From: JBQTIQ01 sp052387955
GTDB taxonomy: Bacteria; Actinomycetota; Acidimicrobiia; Acidimicrobiales; JACDCH01
Assembly (NCBI GenBank): GCA_052387955.1
Contig: JBQTIQ010000021.1
Coordinates: forward strand, 1 to 47,830
Reading direction: 5' to 3'
Length of the DNA: 47,830 nt
Part shown: piece by piece, positions 1-7,707 of the stretch
Layout: each line of letters begins with the position of its first letter
How positions within the stretch are numbered: the first letter of the stretch is position 1
Translations under genes and position numbers: made by a program
The notes under the pieces: generated by a model
What the model saw: the letters and a program-made list of their open reading frames with translations, nothing else
Databases searched by the model: none
What the model was told of the DNA's origin: nothing

Positions 1-44
1 CTAGCGCGATCGCGACGGTGCGACCGCGCCGCTCGCCGGTCGGC

Positions 45-926
45 TCACCACTGGTAGCCGGCGGCGTCGGCCACCGCCGCCAGCGTGACCTGGCCTTGGC
101 GGCTGGGGTGGAAGTGGTCGATGGCGCTGAGGTCCTCGGACTCGAAGTCCTCGTCGAAGACGGCGCCGCCGTCGTGGCGGCAGCGGTCGCCGTAGGCCGT
201 GCACGCCTCCGCCAACTGTCGGTTGAACTCGACCACCCGCTCCCGTACCCGCCGTCGGCGGGCGTCGTCGTCGGGGTCGTCCGAGGTGGGGTCGGCCAGC
301 ATCGACTGGCAGATGCCGGCGAGGTTCCACACCGCCCGGGCCACGAGGTCGTCGTTGTCGAGCTCCCACAACCGGTACACGTCGGGGATGCTGACCAACA
401 GCAGCTGGGCGTCGGGCAGCCCGTTGCGCAGCACCTCCAAGGCGGTGCCGAGCCGCGACCGGTAGTCGGCGACCGACGTCATCGACTCCTCGGAGCCGGT
501 GCACGCATCGTTCGCCCCCATGAGCACGGTGACGTAGTCGGCGCCGAGCGCCACCGCGGCGGCGGCCTGTTCGTCGAGGTCGGCGATCTTGGCCCCCGGC
601 ACGGCCAGGTTGCTGGCCCGGTCGCGGATGGCCGGGTCCCGGGCCAGGAGGCGTTGGTAGTGGCTGTCGATCCCAGGGTCGGTGCCAGTGGCCCACGACA
701 CCCGTTCGCATGGCTGCAACAGACCACAGGCGTTGTAGGCGACCGTGATCGAGTCACCCAGGGCGGCCATGGACGCCGGCACGGCATCGACCTCGGCGCT
801 GTCGTCGGCCACGGCGACATACACCCCCACGGCGACGGCCACTACCGCCGCCACCACCGACAGCGCCACGGTCCGTCGCCGGTGGTCCCTCGGGTCGGGC
901 CGCACCGTCGGCGCGTCAGCTGACAA
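45..926 (-). CDS. Membrane-anchored SGNH/GDSL-family hydrolase
   Basis: The protein has 293 residues: a short basic N-terminus, one membrane segment at about 20-40 and an extracytoplasmic SGNH domain. Visible family blocks are GDSI (nucleophile Ser59), Gly111 in NLAVPGAKI, GAND (Asn139) and DHFH near the end (Asp270/His273), so the catalytic set looks complete. SGNH enzymes hydrolyse or transfer esters, often acyl groups on lipids or glycans; the substrate cannot be read from sequence. It is the last gene of a three-gene minus-strand operon and overlaps the end of the preceding SGNH gene by 11 bp, which suggests translational coupling. The apparent start is TTG at 926. An in-frame GTG about 7 codons downstream is an alternative and leaves the membrane anchor intact. 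Confidence 0.85.
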   Translation of the reverse strand: MSADAPTVRPDPRDHRRRTVALSVVAAVVAVAVGVYVAVADDSAEVDAVPASMAALGDSITVAYNACGLLQPCERVSWATGTDPGIDSHYQRLLARDPAIRDRASNLAVPGAKIADLDEQAAAAVALGADYVTVLMGANDACTGSEESMTSVADYRSRLGTALEVLRNGLPDAQLLLVSIPDVYRLWELDNDDLVARAVWNLAGICQSMLADPTSDDPDDDARRRRVRERVVEFNRQLAEACTAYGDRCRHDGGAVFDEDFESEDLSAIDHFHPSRQGQVTLAAVADAAGYQW

Positions 927-1734
927 GCGAGCCCACGGCGTCGGTCATGAACCGGGCCAGGCCGGCGTTGCCCTCGTCGGTGTAGTGGAGCCCGTCGGAG
1001 CGGAACCACTCGGGGTGACTGCCGGCGACGGGGCGCCAGTCGGCCACGACGAGGCTCGGGTGCTCGGCGGCGGCGTCGTAGAGCACCTCGGCCTTGTCGT
1101 CGTAGCGGCCCGTGCCGTCGCCGGCGACCGGGGTCACCCACACCACCGCCCGGGCGCCTCGGGCCTCGAGGGCGTCGAGCATGGCCTCCACGTCGGCGGG
1201 GAAGGTACCCACGGTCGACCACGGGTTCGTGCCCAGTTCGACGACGACCACCTCGGGGACCTGTGCCCGGAGCCGCACCTGTTCGACACCCCACCGGGTC
1301 GACTGCCCGGAGACCGCCACCAGCTCGGGAGACCATCCCCCCTGTGACAAGCGGGCCGACAGCCGCCCGTCGCTCTCGGCCCCGACCGTCAACGAGTCGC
1401 CCACGACCAGCACCGGCCCCGGACCGTCGACCGCCGGTACCGGGAATGGGTCGCTCCGGCGCGGTTCTGTCGGCACCGGGCCGGCGTCGGTTGCCAGCGG
1501 CGCCATCGGCGTACCGGTACCGGTACCGGTCGCCTCACCGGCCGGGGAACCGGTCGCCGGCGGGTCGCTCGGCGGGTGCGGGCCGGCTCGGCCGACTCCG
1601 GCCCACCACGCCGGCAGCACTCCCAGTGGCACCACCAGCAGCATGAGCCAGCGGGCGGACCGGGGCCGGGCCGGCCCCGGCGGCTCGTCATGGTGCCCGC
1701 GGTCGTCCGGGCGAGGGGCGTCGCCCACCGTCAC
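916..1734 (-). CDS. Second membrane-anchored SGNH hydrolase-like protein
   Basis: I start this gene at GTG 1734 because its GTGA overlaps the stop codon of the upstream cupredoxin-like gene; the longer open frame to 1812 adds 26 residues inside that gene. The 272-residue product has a membrane segment near 29-46, a Pro/Gly/Thr-rich linker containing a GT dipeptide run, and an SGNH domain. Family blocks are GDSL (Ser114), GTN (Asn170) and DGLHYTDEG (Asp247/His250). It resembles the SGNH domains attached to acyltransferase-3 proteins, so a role in acylating or de-acylating surface glycans is possible but unproven. Two adjacent, very different SGNH proteins in one operon suggest they act on the same envelope substrate. 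Confidence 0.8.
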   Translation of the reverse strand: MTVGDAPRPDDRGHHDEPPGPARPRSARWLMLLVVPLGVLPAWWAGVGRAGPHPPSDPPATGSPAGEATGTGTGTPMAPLATDAGPVPTEPRRSDPFPVPAVDGPGPVLVVGDSLTVGAESDGRLSARLSQGGWSPELVAVSGQSTRWGVEQVRLRAQVPEVVVVELGTNPWSTVGTFPADVEAMLDALEARGARAVVWVTPVAGDGTGRYDDKAEVLYDAAAEHPSLVVADWRPVAGSHPEWFRSDGLHYTDEGNAGLARFMTDAVGSLVS

Positions 1735-2465
1735 CCGGTGCCGGGCGGCGCGCCCCCACTGCTGCGCCAGAGGTAGTAGGCGCCGGCCGCCAGGCCAGCC
1801 ACCAGGAAACAACCGACGACCAGCAGCGGGACCAGGATCCCCGACCCGCCGCCGCCCCCTCCGCTGTCGGTGACGGTGACCTGGGTGGTGGTCGCCGGGC
1901 GTCGTGACGTCGACGGGCCCGGGACCGTCGACGAGGTGCTGGTGGTGCTGGACGTGGACGTCGAGGACGAGGTCGAACCGGTAGGAGCCGTCGTCGTCAG
2001 AGGCGGTTCGGTCGTGGTCGGTGCCGCCGTGGTCGTGGGAGCCTCGGTCGTGGTGGTGGCACCCTCGACGATGATCGAGCCGAAGTCGCTGGGAGGGTTG
2101 TCGAGGGCGAAGTCGAGGCTGGCGCTGATCGGCCCGAGCGTCGACGTCTGCAGCGGGCCGAGACCGAGGATGGTGGTCCCGTTGGCGACGATGGCGTGCG
2201 GGGTCACGTCCTGATTGCGGAAGGTGACCGACCCGCCGGCGCTGACCGTGACGCTGGCCGGGGTGAGTCGGCTGGCGCTGATCGAGATGCTGGCGTCGAC
2301 CTGCGCCGGGCCCCCGGTGGCCGCCGGCATCGTCCCGAAGCCCACCAACAGCACCAGCGCGGCGGCCGCGAGGTGACGCCGCCCGAGCTGACGGCGGCGA
2401 TGTACCAGGCTCGGTCCGAGCTGCGACGGCTCGCTGCGGCCGGTCGCCGTCGGCTGCGTACCCAC
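1731..2465 (-). CDS. Secreted cupredoxin-like protein with Thr/Ser-rich stalk and C-terminal membrane anchor
   Basis: The 244-residue protein begins at GTG 2465, 7 nt after a TAGTGT -10 box. Order of parts: basic N-terminus, signal or membrane helix (about 30-50), a beta domain of cupredoxin type (VTVSAGGSVTFRNQD, then TPHAIV with a candidate copper His), a long Thr/Ser/Pro linker, a Gly run and a membrane helix near 208-230. The C-terminal Cys-His-Met ligand loop of true blue-copper proteins is not visible, so this may be a structural cupredoxin fold that binds no copper. It is the first gene of the operon with the two SGNH proteins. The domain architecture is clear; the function is unknown. 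Confidence 0.75.
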   Translation of the reverse strand: MGTQPTATGRSEPSQLGPSLVHRRRQLGRRHLAAAALVLLVGFGTMPAATGGPAQVDASISISASRLTPASVTVSAGGSVTFRNQDVTPHAIVANGTTILGLGPLQTSTLGPISASLDFALDNPPSDFGSIIVEGATTTTEAPTTTAAPTTTEPPLTTTAPTGSTSSSTSTSSTTSTSSTVPGPSTSRRPATTTQVTVTDSGGGGGGSGILVPLLVVGCFLVAGLAAGAYYLWRSSGGAPPGTG

Positions 2466-2472
2466 GTCCGGG

Positions 2473-2478
2473 ACACTA
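2473..2478 (-). promoter_or_regulatory. Leaderless -10 box of the cupredoxin-like gene
   Basis: TAGTGT lies 7 nt upstream of the GTG start at 2465, placing the expected transcription start at or next to the start codon. No convincing -35 is seen. Confidence 0.5.
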
Positions 2479-2647
2479 CCGGCAGGTCCCGCCCTCCCCG
2501 CCGCGCTGTCGGCTCGGAGATGCCGGCACCACGGGCGGCGACGGTGCCTGGATCACTCGAGTGCGGTCGACGCTCAGGAGCTGCGGACAAGTTTGCCGAG
2601 ACGGCGTTGTGGGAGTCTCCTGATCGGCGTGCCGCCGGGCAGGAAAC

Positions 2648-3193
2648 TCAATTGACCGAGGGGTCGGGCGGGAAGAGCGCGTAGCGGCGCAGTGGAGGCG
2701 GCTGGCGGCCGAGGACGGTCTGCCACAGTCGGGCCGGCTCCGCGGTGGTGGTATCGCTCGGGTCGGCGTCCACCACGAACCAGGAGCCCTGGCGGATCTC
2801 TTCGTCGAGCTGGGCCGGCCCCCAGCCGGCATAGCCGGTGAACACCCGGAGGGCGTCGACCGCCCCGTAGGTGTCGGCGGGGTCGAGACCGAGGTCGACC
2901 ACGCCGGTGTCGCCCGTCACGGGGGCCCACCGGCCCTCGGGCAGGTCGCCCGTGCGCCGTACCAGGCCGATGACCGTGCCCTGGCCGACGGGGCCCCCGA
3001 CGAAGACCACCGGCGGCTCGCAGGCCAGGAACGCCCATTCCGGGAGGGGCTCGGCCAACCCGAGCCCGCTCGGGCGGTTGAGGACCACCCCGAGGGTGCC
3101 GTCCTCGCCGTGCTCGAGCACCAGCACGACCGTACGATCGAAGTTGGGGTCGCCGAGCAGCGGTGTAGCCACCAGCAATCGTCCGGACATCAT
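2648..3193 (-). CDS. YqgE/AlgH family protein (UPF0301)
   Basis: The 181-residue product matches the YqgE/AlgH family across its length: GRLLVATPLLGDPNFDRTVV at the N-terminus, GVVLNRPSG, a GGPV motif and FTGYAGWGPAQLDEEI. Family members are cytoplasmic alpha/beta proteins of uncertain biochemistry; AlgH was first linked to alginate regulation. I chose ATG 3193, preceded by GAGGGGG at good Shine-Dalgarno distance. ATG 3190 and ATG 3217 also fit, because the start region is partly duplicated. The open frame continues far upstream to 4423, but that extension lies antisense to the luciferase-like gene and has no family similarity. It is divergent from that gene across a 189-bp gap. Confidence 0.88.
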   Translation of the reverse strand: MMSGRLLVATPLLGDPNFDRTVVLVLEHGEDGTLGVVLNRPSGLGLAEPLPEWAFLACEPPVVFVGGPVGQGTVIGLVRRTGDLPEGRWAPVTGDTGVVDLGLDPADTYGAVDALRVFTGYAGWGPAQLDEEIRQGSWFVVDADPSDTTTAEPARLWQTVLGRQPPPLRRYALFPPDPSVN

Positions 3194-3382
3194 CGTCACC
3201 CCCTCATCCTCGGCCATCGGCGTCACCCCCTCGTCCTCATCCTCGGCCGTCGGCTTCGCGATTCGCGCTCGGCCGTTGTCCGCAGCTCCATGGGGACCTG
3301 AGCCGGCACCGTTGCCACAATGGAGCCGATGCCGGTCTAGCGGCTGGCGGTACGGGCCGCCGTGACAGGGGAGCACACCTGA

Positions 3383-4150
3383 ATGGAATTCGACCTGCTG
3401 CTCGACCCGTTCGGTGCTCGGTGGCACGAGCTCCGGGAAGCGGCGGTGGCTGCCGAGGCGGCCGGCGTCGGCGGTCTGTGGCTGTGGGACCACGTGGCTG
3501 GGTCGGTACACCGTTCCGCCGGCGTGGTCGAGAGCTGGACGGTCCTGTCGGCCCTGGCCGCGGTCACCGAACGCCTCATGCTCGGGCCGATGGTGCTCAA
3601 CGCCGCCACCCGGGACCCGGTGGTGTTGGCGGCCATGGCGGCCACGTTCCAGGACGTGTCGGGCGGGCGCTTGCTGCTGGGGATCGGCGCCGGCGGCGGG
3701 CCGGGCACGCCCTACGCCGCCGAGCTCCGGGCCATGGGCCAGCCGGTGGCGGCCGACGCCGCCCGCCGGCGCCGGGTCGAGGACGTGGTCACCACCCTGC
3801 AGTCGGTGTGGTCGGGCTCGCACGGCGGCGCCTCCGGCTTCCTCGTCCCCAACCCGGCGCCCCCGGTGATCATCGGCGGGTTCGGGCCCAAAATGGCCGC
3901 CCTTGCCGGCCGGGTCGGTGACGGCATCAACGTGCCGGCGTCGGCGTTGGGACTGGTCGAGGTGGCCCGCGCCGCCCATGTCGATGCCGGTCGCGACCCG
4001 GCCCACTTCGTCGTCACCGCTTCGGTGCCGTTCTCGCCCCGTCCGCTCCAGCAGGCCCAGGCCTCCGGTGTGGTCGACCGGGCTGTGTGCTACGTCAAGA
4101 GCGCCGACGCGCTCGCCGCCATCGAGGCGATCGGCCCCCTCTTGACGTGA
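3383..4150 (+). CDS. LLM-class (luciferase-like) flavin/F420-dependent oxidoreductase
   Basis: The 255-residue TIM-barrel protein shows typical features: EFDLLLDPFG on strand 1, EAAGVGGLWLWDH, a MLGPMVLNAATRDP segment, then DVSGGRLLLGIGAGGG and the late strand PPVIIGGFGPKMAALAGRVGDGIN. These match the F420-dependent branch common in actinobacteria rather than bacterial luciferase itself, and a CofC homologue in this window makes F420 use plausible. It is somewhat shorter than the usual 280-340 residues, with a reduced middle insertion. The start is ATG 3383, with AGGGGAG about 10 nt upstream. The substrate is unknown. Confidence 0.85.
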   Translation: MEFDLLLDPFGARWHELREAAVAAEAAGVGGLWLWDHVAGSVHRSAGVVESWTVLSALAAVTERLMLGPMVLNAATRDPVVLAAMAATFQDVSGGRLLLGIGAGGGPGTPYAAELRAMGQPVAADAARRRRVEDVVTTLQSVWSGSHGGASGFLVPNPAPPVIIGGFGPKMAALAGRVGDGINVPASALGLVEVARAAHVDAGRDPAHFVVTASVPFSPRPLQQAQASGVVDRAVCYVKSADALAAIEAIGPLLT

Positions 4151-4190
4151 CAGGCTCAGCTGGCGGTCTGCGGTCGGCGTCGCTGGGCTC

Positions 4191-4898
4191 GTGCTTGCGG
4201 TGAGTGAGCAAGGCGAAGCCCGAGCCGCGCCGCCCCGGTGGGCGCTGCCGCTGCTGGTCGGTCTCATCGTCGCCTTCTGGTCGCTGGGAGCCGTTGCCAA
4301 CGGGCTGGCGCCGAGGTTGCTGCGCGACCACCCGTTGCTGCTGGTGGCGCTCGAGCCCCGCAACCGGTTCCTGCTCCTGGCCGCGGGCAAGGTCGACCCC
4401 GTGCCCTTCGTGGCCTTCGCCACGTTCCGTCGGATCGCCAGCGACCCGGTCTACTTCGCCGTCGGCTACCTCTACGGGGATGCCGCCACCCGCTGGGTGC
4501 GGGGCCGGGCCGGGCCTCGGGGGGCGCGGGCCATCGGGCGGCTCGAAGCGGTCTTCCCCCGCTTCTCCCGCCCGCTGGTGTTCCTGTTCCCCGGCCTGCT
4601 GGTGTGCCTCCTCGCCGGCGTGACCCGCATGCGCCCCCGCACGTTCCTGGTCTGGAACCTTGCCGGCACGGTGGCCGCGGTGCTCGCCCTGCGGGCGTTC
4701 GCCTCCGTGCTCGAACCGTGGCTCGACCCGGTGGTCGAGTTCAACGAGCGCTACGCCGACACGCTGACCTACCTCACCGTCGCCCTGGTTGCCGGCTACC
4801 TGCTGTGGCAGCGGGCCCGGGGGGGCGGCGAGCTGGCTGCGGTACAGGACCTGCGGGAGGAACTTGCCGACGACGACGGCCCGACGACGTCGAGCTGA
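4191..4898 (+). CDS. DedA/VTT-like integral membrane protein
   Basis: The 235-residue protein has about five hydrophobic segments (near 18-38, 47-58, 126-144, 151-169 and 190-206). The pattern resembles VTT/DedA proteins: an arginine-rich segment before FRRIASDPVYFAVGYLYGD and a glycine/proline-containing segment PLVFLFPGLLVCLLAGVTRM. DedA proteins are inner-membrane lipid scramblase or transporter-like proteins needed for envelope homeostasis. The assignment is moderate because the classic charged motif is not exact. The start is GTG 4191 or the in-frame GTG 4200; neither has a strong ribosome-binding site. It lies 40 bp after the luciferase-like gene on the same strand. Confidence 0.6.
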   Translation: MLAVSEQGEARAAPPRWALPLLVGLIVAFWSLGAVANGLAPRLLRDHPLLLVALEPRNRFLLLAAGKVDPVPFVAFATFRRIASDPVYFAVGYLYGDAATRWVRGRAGPRGARAIGRLEAVFPRFSRPLVFLFPGLLVCLLAGVTRMRPRTFLVWNLAGTVAAVLALRAFASVLEPWLDPVVEFNERYADTLTYLTVALVAGYLLWQRARGGGELAAVQDLREELADDDGPTTSS

Positions 4899-4949
4899 GG
4901 CGCGTCACGGCCGGAGCGCGGCGGTCCTCGGAGCGGGCCGCGGCTTGCC

Positions 4950-5267
4950 TCAGGCCGAGAGGACCGCTTCGACGCCGCCCGAGAACGTGGCCCACTGGCG
5001 GCGGCGTTCGCCGAGGGCGGTCGCGCCGGCGGCCGCCAGCGAGTAGACCCGGCGTCGGCGGCCGTCGACCTCCGACCAGCGACTGCGCACGTACCCCGCG
5101 TTCTCCAGGCGGTGCAGGGCGGGGTAGATCGTTCCTTCCGGAAGATCGAAGGCACCGCCGCTGCGCTCACGGAGGAGCGAGATGACGGCGTAGCCGTGGC
5201 GGGGAGAGCCGTCGAGCACGGCCAGGAGCAAGAGGTCCAGATGGCCCTTGAGCTGCTCCCGTTGCAT
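4950..5267 (-). CDS. PadR-family transcriptional regulator
   Basis: The 105-residue protein is a compact PadR winged helix: LKGHLDLLLLAVLDGSPRHGYAVISLL, then GTIYPALHRLENAGYVRSRW and a basic wing DGRRRRVYSL. The C-terminal dimerisation part is the short, one-helix type. PadR proteins are dimeric repressors that usually respond to small molecules and control their own gene. Here an exact 8-bp inverted repeat overlaps both the -10 box and the ATG, so autorepression is strongly suggested. The gene lies 58 bp downstream of the MDMPI-type gene but has its own promoter in the gap. Confidence 0.93.
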   Translation of the reverse strand: MQREQLKGHLDLLLLAVLDGSPRHGYAVISLLRERSGGAFDLPEGTIYPALHRLENAGYVRSRWSEVDGRRRRVYSLAAAGATALGERRRQWATFSGGVEAVLSA

Positions 5268-5286
5268 ACCTAGTAACTCTAGGTAT
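5266..5286 (-). promoter_or_regulatory. Palindromic operator over the padR-type start
   Basis: ATACCTAG, 5 bp, then CTAGGTAT is a perfect inverted repeat. It covers the start codon and most of the -10 hexamer of the PadR gene. A bound dimer would block RNA polymerase, so this is the likely autoregulatory site. Confidence 0.7.
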
Positions 5287-5304
5287 AAGGGAGCCGGCGG
5301 TCAA
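5276..5304 (-). promoter_or_regulatory. Promoter of the PadR gene (leaderless)
   Basis: Reading on the minus strand, TTGACC (5304-5299), a 17-bp spacer and TAGAGT (5281-5276) form a near-consensus sigma70-type promoter. The ATG follows after 8 nt, so the mRNA should begin at or next to the start codon. Confidence 0.7.
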
Positions 5305-5325
5305 GCGACGACTTCGTGACTTCGA

Positions 5326-6084
5326 TTACGGAACGAAGCGGGAGGCCCAAGCGAAGGACTCTGTGCGGGAGGCTCCGACGAACCGTTCGGCCACATCCTC
5401 TGCCCCGATCACTTCGAGGTTCCCGAGCGGCAACCGCCGCCAGAGTGCGAGCAGCATATCCGACGCCGGTCCCCGGATAGCGGCATCGCCCTTGGCGTGG
5501 CCGAGGCTCACGGTGCCGTCGGCGGCGACCAGCCATTCGCCTTCGACATCGGTGCAATGGAGGTGCACCGATCCACCCCCAGGGGCAACGGCGGCCGCTG
5601 GGGGCTGGAGGAAGAACGAGACGAACTCGTCGATCCCGTCGGCGGCCAAGCTGGCCTCGACGGGACGCGAGGCACCAGCGCCGGCAGCCCCACGTAGGTC
5701 CCAGCAATGAATGGCCGTCTCGTGCGCCATCCTTCGCCGAACGAAGGCAACGTCCTTCTGGGCCGCCCACGTCCAGATGGTGGTGGAGGGGGTGGCCGTC
5801 CTCAGCGCCCGCTCCAGCCGGTCGCTGGCGGCGCGTGCCCAACTGGCCAACGCGCTGTCGGAAGGGCGTGCCGCGGCGCCGATCTCGCCTGGGCCGGCAC
5901 CAGGCCGTTCGACGACCTCGGCCCAGAACCGGTGCACCGCCCCGACGTGGAAGACCAGGTCGGCGACGTCCCAGCCCAGGCACGCGGGCACCGCGGCGGC
6001 GTGATCGCACCGGGCGGCTGCCTCGTAGAACGCCTCGGTCTCCCCGGCCAGGGCGTCGAGGTGGTCGACGGCGCCGATCGTCAT
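5326..6084 (-). CDS. MDMPI-family mycothiol-dependent enzyme (maleylpyruvate isomerase family)
   Basis: The 252-residue protein has an N-terminal DinB/MDMPI helical bundle and a C-terminal MDMPI domain. The metal site is visible: His46 or His51 in LVFHVGAVHRFW, then Glu122 and His126 in HETAIHCWDL, matching the family H...ExxxH arrangement. The C-terminal part contains the conserved strand GDAAIRGPASDMLLALWRR. Members use mycothiol, the actinobacterial thiol, for isomerisation or thiol transfer; maleylpyruvate itself is only one of many possible substrates. Its ATG overlaps the stop codon of the ABC1 kinase gene (ATGA), so the two are co-translated. Confidence 0.88.
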   Translation of the reverse strand: MTIGAVDHLDALAGETEAFYEAAARCDHAAAVPACLGWDVADLVFHVGAVHRFWAEVVERPGAGPGEIGAAARPSDSALASWARAASDRLERALRTATPSTTIWTWAAQKDVAFVRRRMAHETAIHCWDLRGAAGAGASRPVEASLAADGIDEFVSFFLQPPAAAVAPGGGSVHLHCTDVEGEWLVAADGTVSLGHAKGDAAIRGPASDMLLALWRRLPLGNLEVIGAEDVAERFVGASRTESFAWASRFVP

Positions 6085-7577
6085 TCGCGCTGGGCCAACC
6101 AGGCTGCTTCCCTGCGGCCGATCGGCGTCGACGGCGAGGCGTCGGCGCCGAAAGGCCAGACCTCATCGGCGATGCGGCGCCAGTTGGCGGTGGCGTGCAG
6201 ATCGCCGAGAATGGCGAAGAGGCCGAGGTTGATGCGCTGGAGGATGACGAACTCGGGCGGCAGATTGGCCGATCGCTGGATGGGGCCATAGGGCCCGGTG
6301 GGATCGAAGAAACGCTTCATCGACTCCCGCGACCACGCCGGGGTGATCTCGTAGGTGCGGTCCTCGAGGATCATCTCGTAGAAGTGCCCGAAGTAGTCGG
6401 CGATCTGGTCGTCGGTGAAGGGCGCCCCTTTCGGGATGAGCCCGATCCGTTCGATGATCTGGCGGTACAGGGGCATGTCGTGGTCGATGACCATGGCCCG
6501 CACCATCTCCTCGAAGACCTGCACCTCGTCGGGCGTGAACCGTTTGACCAGGCCGAAGTCGAGGAACGTCACCCGGCCCCCCGGCTCGAACAGGTAGTTG
6601 CCCGGGTGGGGGTCTCCGTTGAACGCGTGCAACCGGTACAGGCTGCGGAACACGAAGCGGAAGATCGTCTCCGACGCCATCTGCTTCTCCTCGTCGGGCC
6701 ACGTCCGCAGCTCGTCGAAGGGGGCACCGGTGGCCAGCTCGCTGGTCAGCACCTCTCCGCTGGAGAGCTCGTGGACGACCGCCGGTACCGAGATGAAAGG
6801 GTGGTCGGCGTAGTAGTCGGCGAACAGCTGCTGGTTCTCGGCTTCGAGGCGGTAGTCGAGCTCTTCGAACAGGCGGGCGCGCAGCTCTTCGACGAGCGGC
6901 CCCGGCTCGAGCCCCGAGTACAGCATCTTCATGGCGTTGAACAGGAGGTCGGCGTTGCTGAGGTCGGACCTGATGGCGTCGGCCACCCCTGGGTACTGCA
7001 CCTTGACCGCCACCGCTCGCTCGTCCTTGGTGATGGCGCGGTGGACCTGGCCGATCGACGCGGACGCGATCGGCATCGGGTCCCATTCGAGGAAGACCCG
7101 TTCGGGAGGCGCCCCCAGCTCGCGCTCCACCACGCTGGCCGCCAGTTCGGCCGACATCGGCGGCGCGTCGGTCAACAGCTGGGCCAGCGCGGTACGCACG
7201 TGCTCGGGCAGGCCCTGATCGAGATAGCTGGCCATCTGGCCCAGCTTCATGAGGGCGCCCTTCATGTGCCCGAGGGTGGCGACGACCTGCTCCGCGGTGT
7301 TGAGCGAGAACTGCATGTCGAGCGCCTGGCGGCGCTCGGCGCCGGCGAACACCTTGCGGGCCCGATGGAGGGCGTAGGAGCCGCCGGCCCTGGAGCCGAG
7401 CTTGGCGATCTCGAGATTGCGCTGGTAGCGGGTGCCGGCCTCGACCGCGCTGGGCATACCCCCGGCAAGGGTGGTGGCGTCCTTGTCCTGAGCGCTGCGC
7501 TTCACCGCCAGATAGCCGGCGGCCGCGCCGGCAAAGGCGGTCACAACAGCCGCGAGGGCCGCTCGGCGTCGGGGCAC
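6081..7577 (-). CDS. ABC1/AarF/UbiB-family atypical kinase
   Basis: The 498-residue protein has an N-terminal hydrophobic segment (about 6-25) and a full ABC1 kinase domain. The signature KLGQ occurs in GALMKLGQMASYLDQG, followed by the alanine-rich loop equivalent ASASIGQVHRA, VAVKVQYPG with the ATP-contacting lysine, FNGDPHPGNYLF as catalytic loop and FLDFGLVKRF with the metal-binding Asp. UbiB-type proteins support quinone or lipid biosynthesis and transport through ATPase activity. The start is GTG 7577, 6 nt after a TACCAT box. It is divergent from the EtfBA gene and overlaps the following MDMPI gene by 4 nt. Confidence 0.9.
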   Translation of the reverse strand: MPRRRAALAAVVTAFAGAAAGYLAVKRSAQDKDATTLAGGMPSAVEAGTRYQRNLEIAKLGSRAGGSYALHRARKVFAGAERRQALDMQFSLNTAEQVVATLGHMKGALMKLGQMASYLDQGLPEHVRTALAQLLTDAPPMSAELAASVVERELGAPPERVFLEWDPMPIASASIGQVHRAITKDERAVAVKVQYPGVADAIRSDLSNADLLFNAMKMLYSGLEPGPLVEELRARLFEELDYRLEAENQQLFADYYADHPFISVPAVVHELSSGEVLTSELATGAPFDELRTWPDEEKQMASETIFRFVFRSLYRLHAFNGDPHPGNYLFEPGGRVTFLDFGLVKRFTPDEVQVFEEMVRAMVIDHDMPLYRQIIERIGLIPKGAPFTDDQIADYFGHFYEMILEDRTYEITPAWSRESMKRFFDPTGPYGPIQRSANLPPEFVILQRINLGLFAILGDLHATANWRRIADEVWPFGADASPSTPIGRREAAWLAQRE

Positions 7578-7583
7578 GGCCGG

Positions 7584-7589
7584 ATGGTA
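7584..7589 (-). promoter_or_regulatory. Possible leaderless -10 box of the ABC1 kinase gene
   Basis: TACCAT ends 6 nt before GTG 7577. The spacing is at the short end of the range seen elsewhere in this window. Confidence 0.35.
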
Positions 7590-7693
7590 TCGGCCTTTCC
7601 GATGGCGGTCCCGCCTCCTGGCGATAGGTAATCGGGCTCGGGTCCCAGCGTCATCGGTGGCGCCGTCGGGGCCGGGGCACCGGCAAGCCTGGG

Positions 7694-7699
7694 TACTGT
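7694..7699 (+). promoter_or_regulatory. Leaderless -10 box of the EtfBA fusion gene
   Basis: TACTGT lies 8 nt upstream of GTG 7708. The same hexamer and spacing occur before RNase HII at 46512. Confidence 0.5.
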
Positions 7700-7707
7700 G
7701 CCCGGGC

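Noticed and set aside
1506..1532. GGTACC-type tandem tract in the second SGNH gene
   Set aside because: It encodes a Gly-Thr linker and is explained by repetitive codons in a disordered linker.
3194..4423. Long upstream extension of the AlgH frame
   Set aside because: It lies antisense to a well-supported luciferase-like gene and shows composition typical of shadow frames; family similarity starts at 3193.
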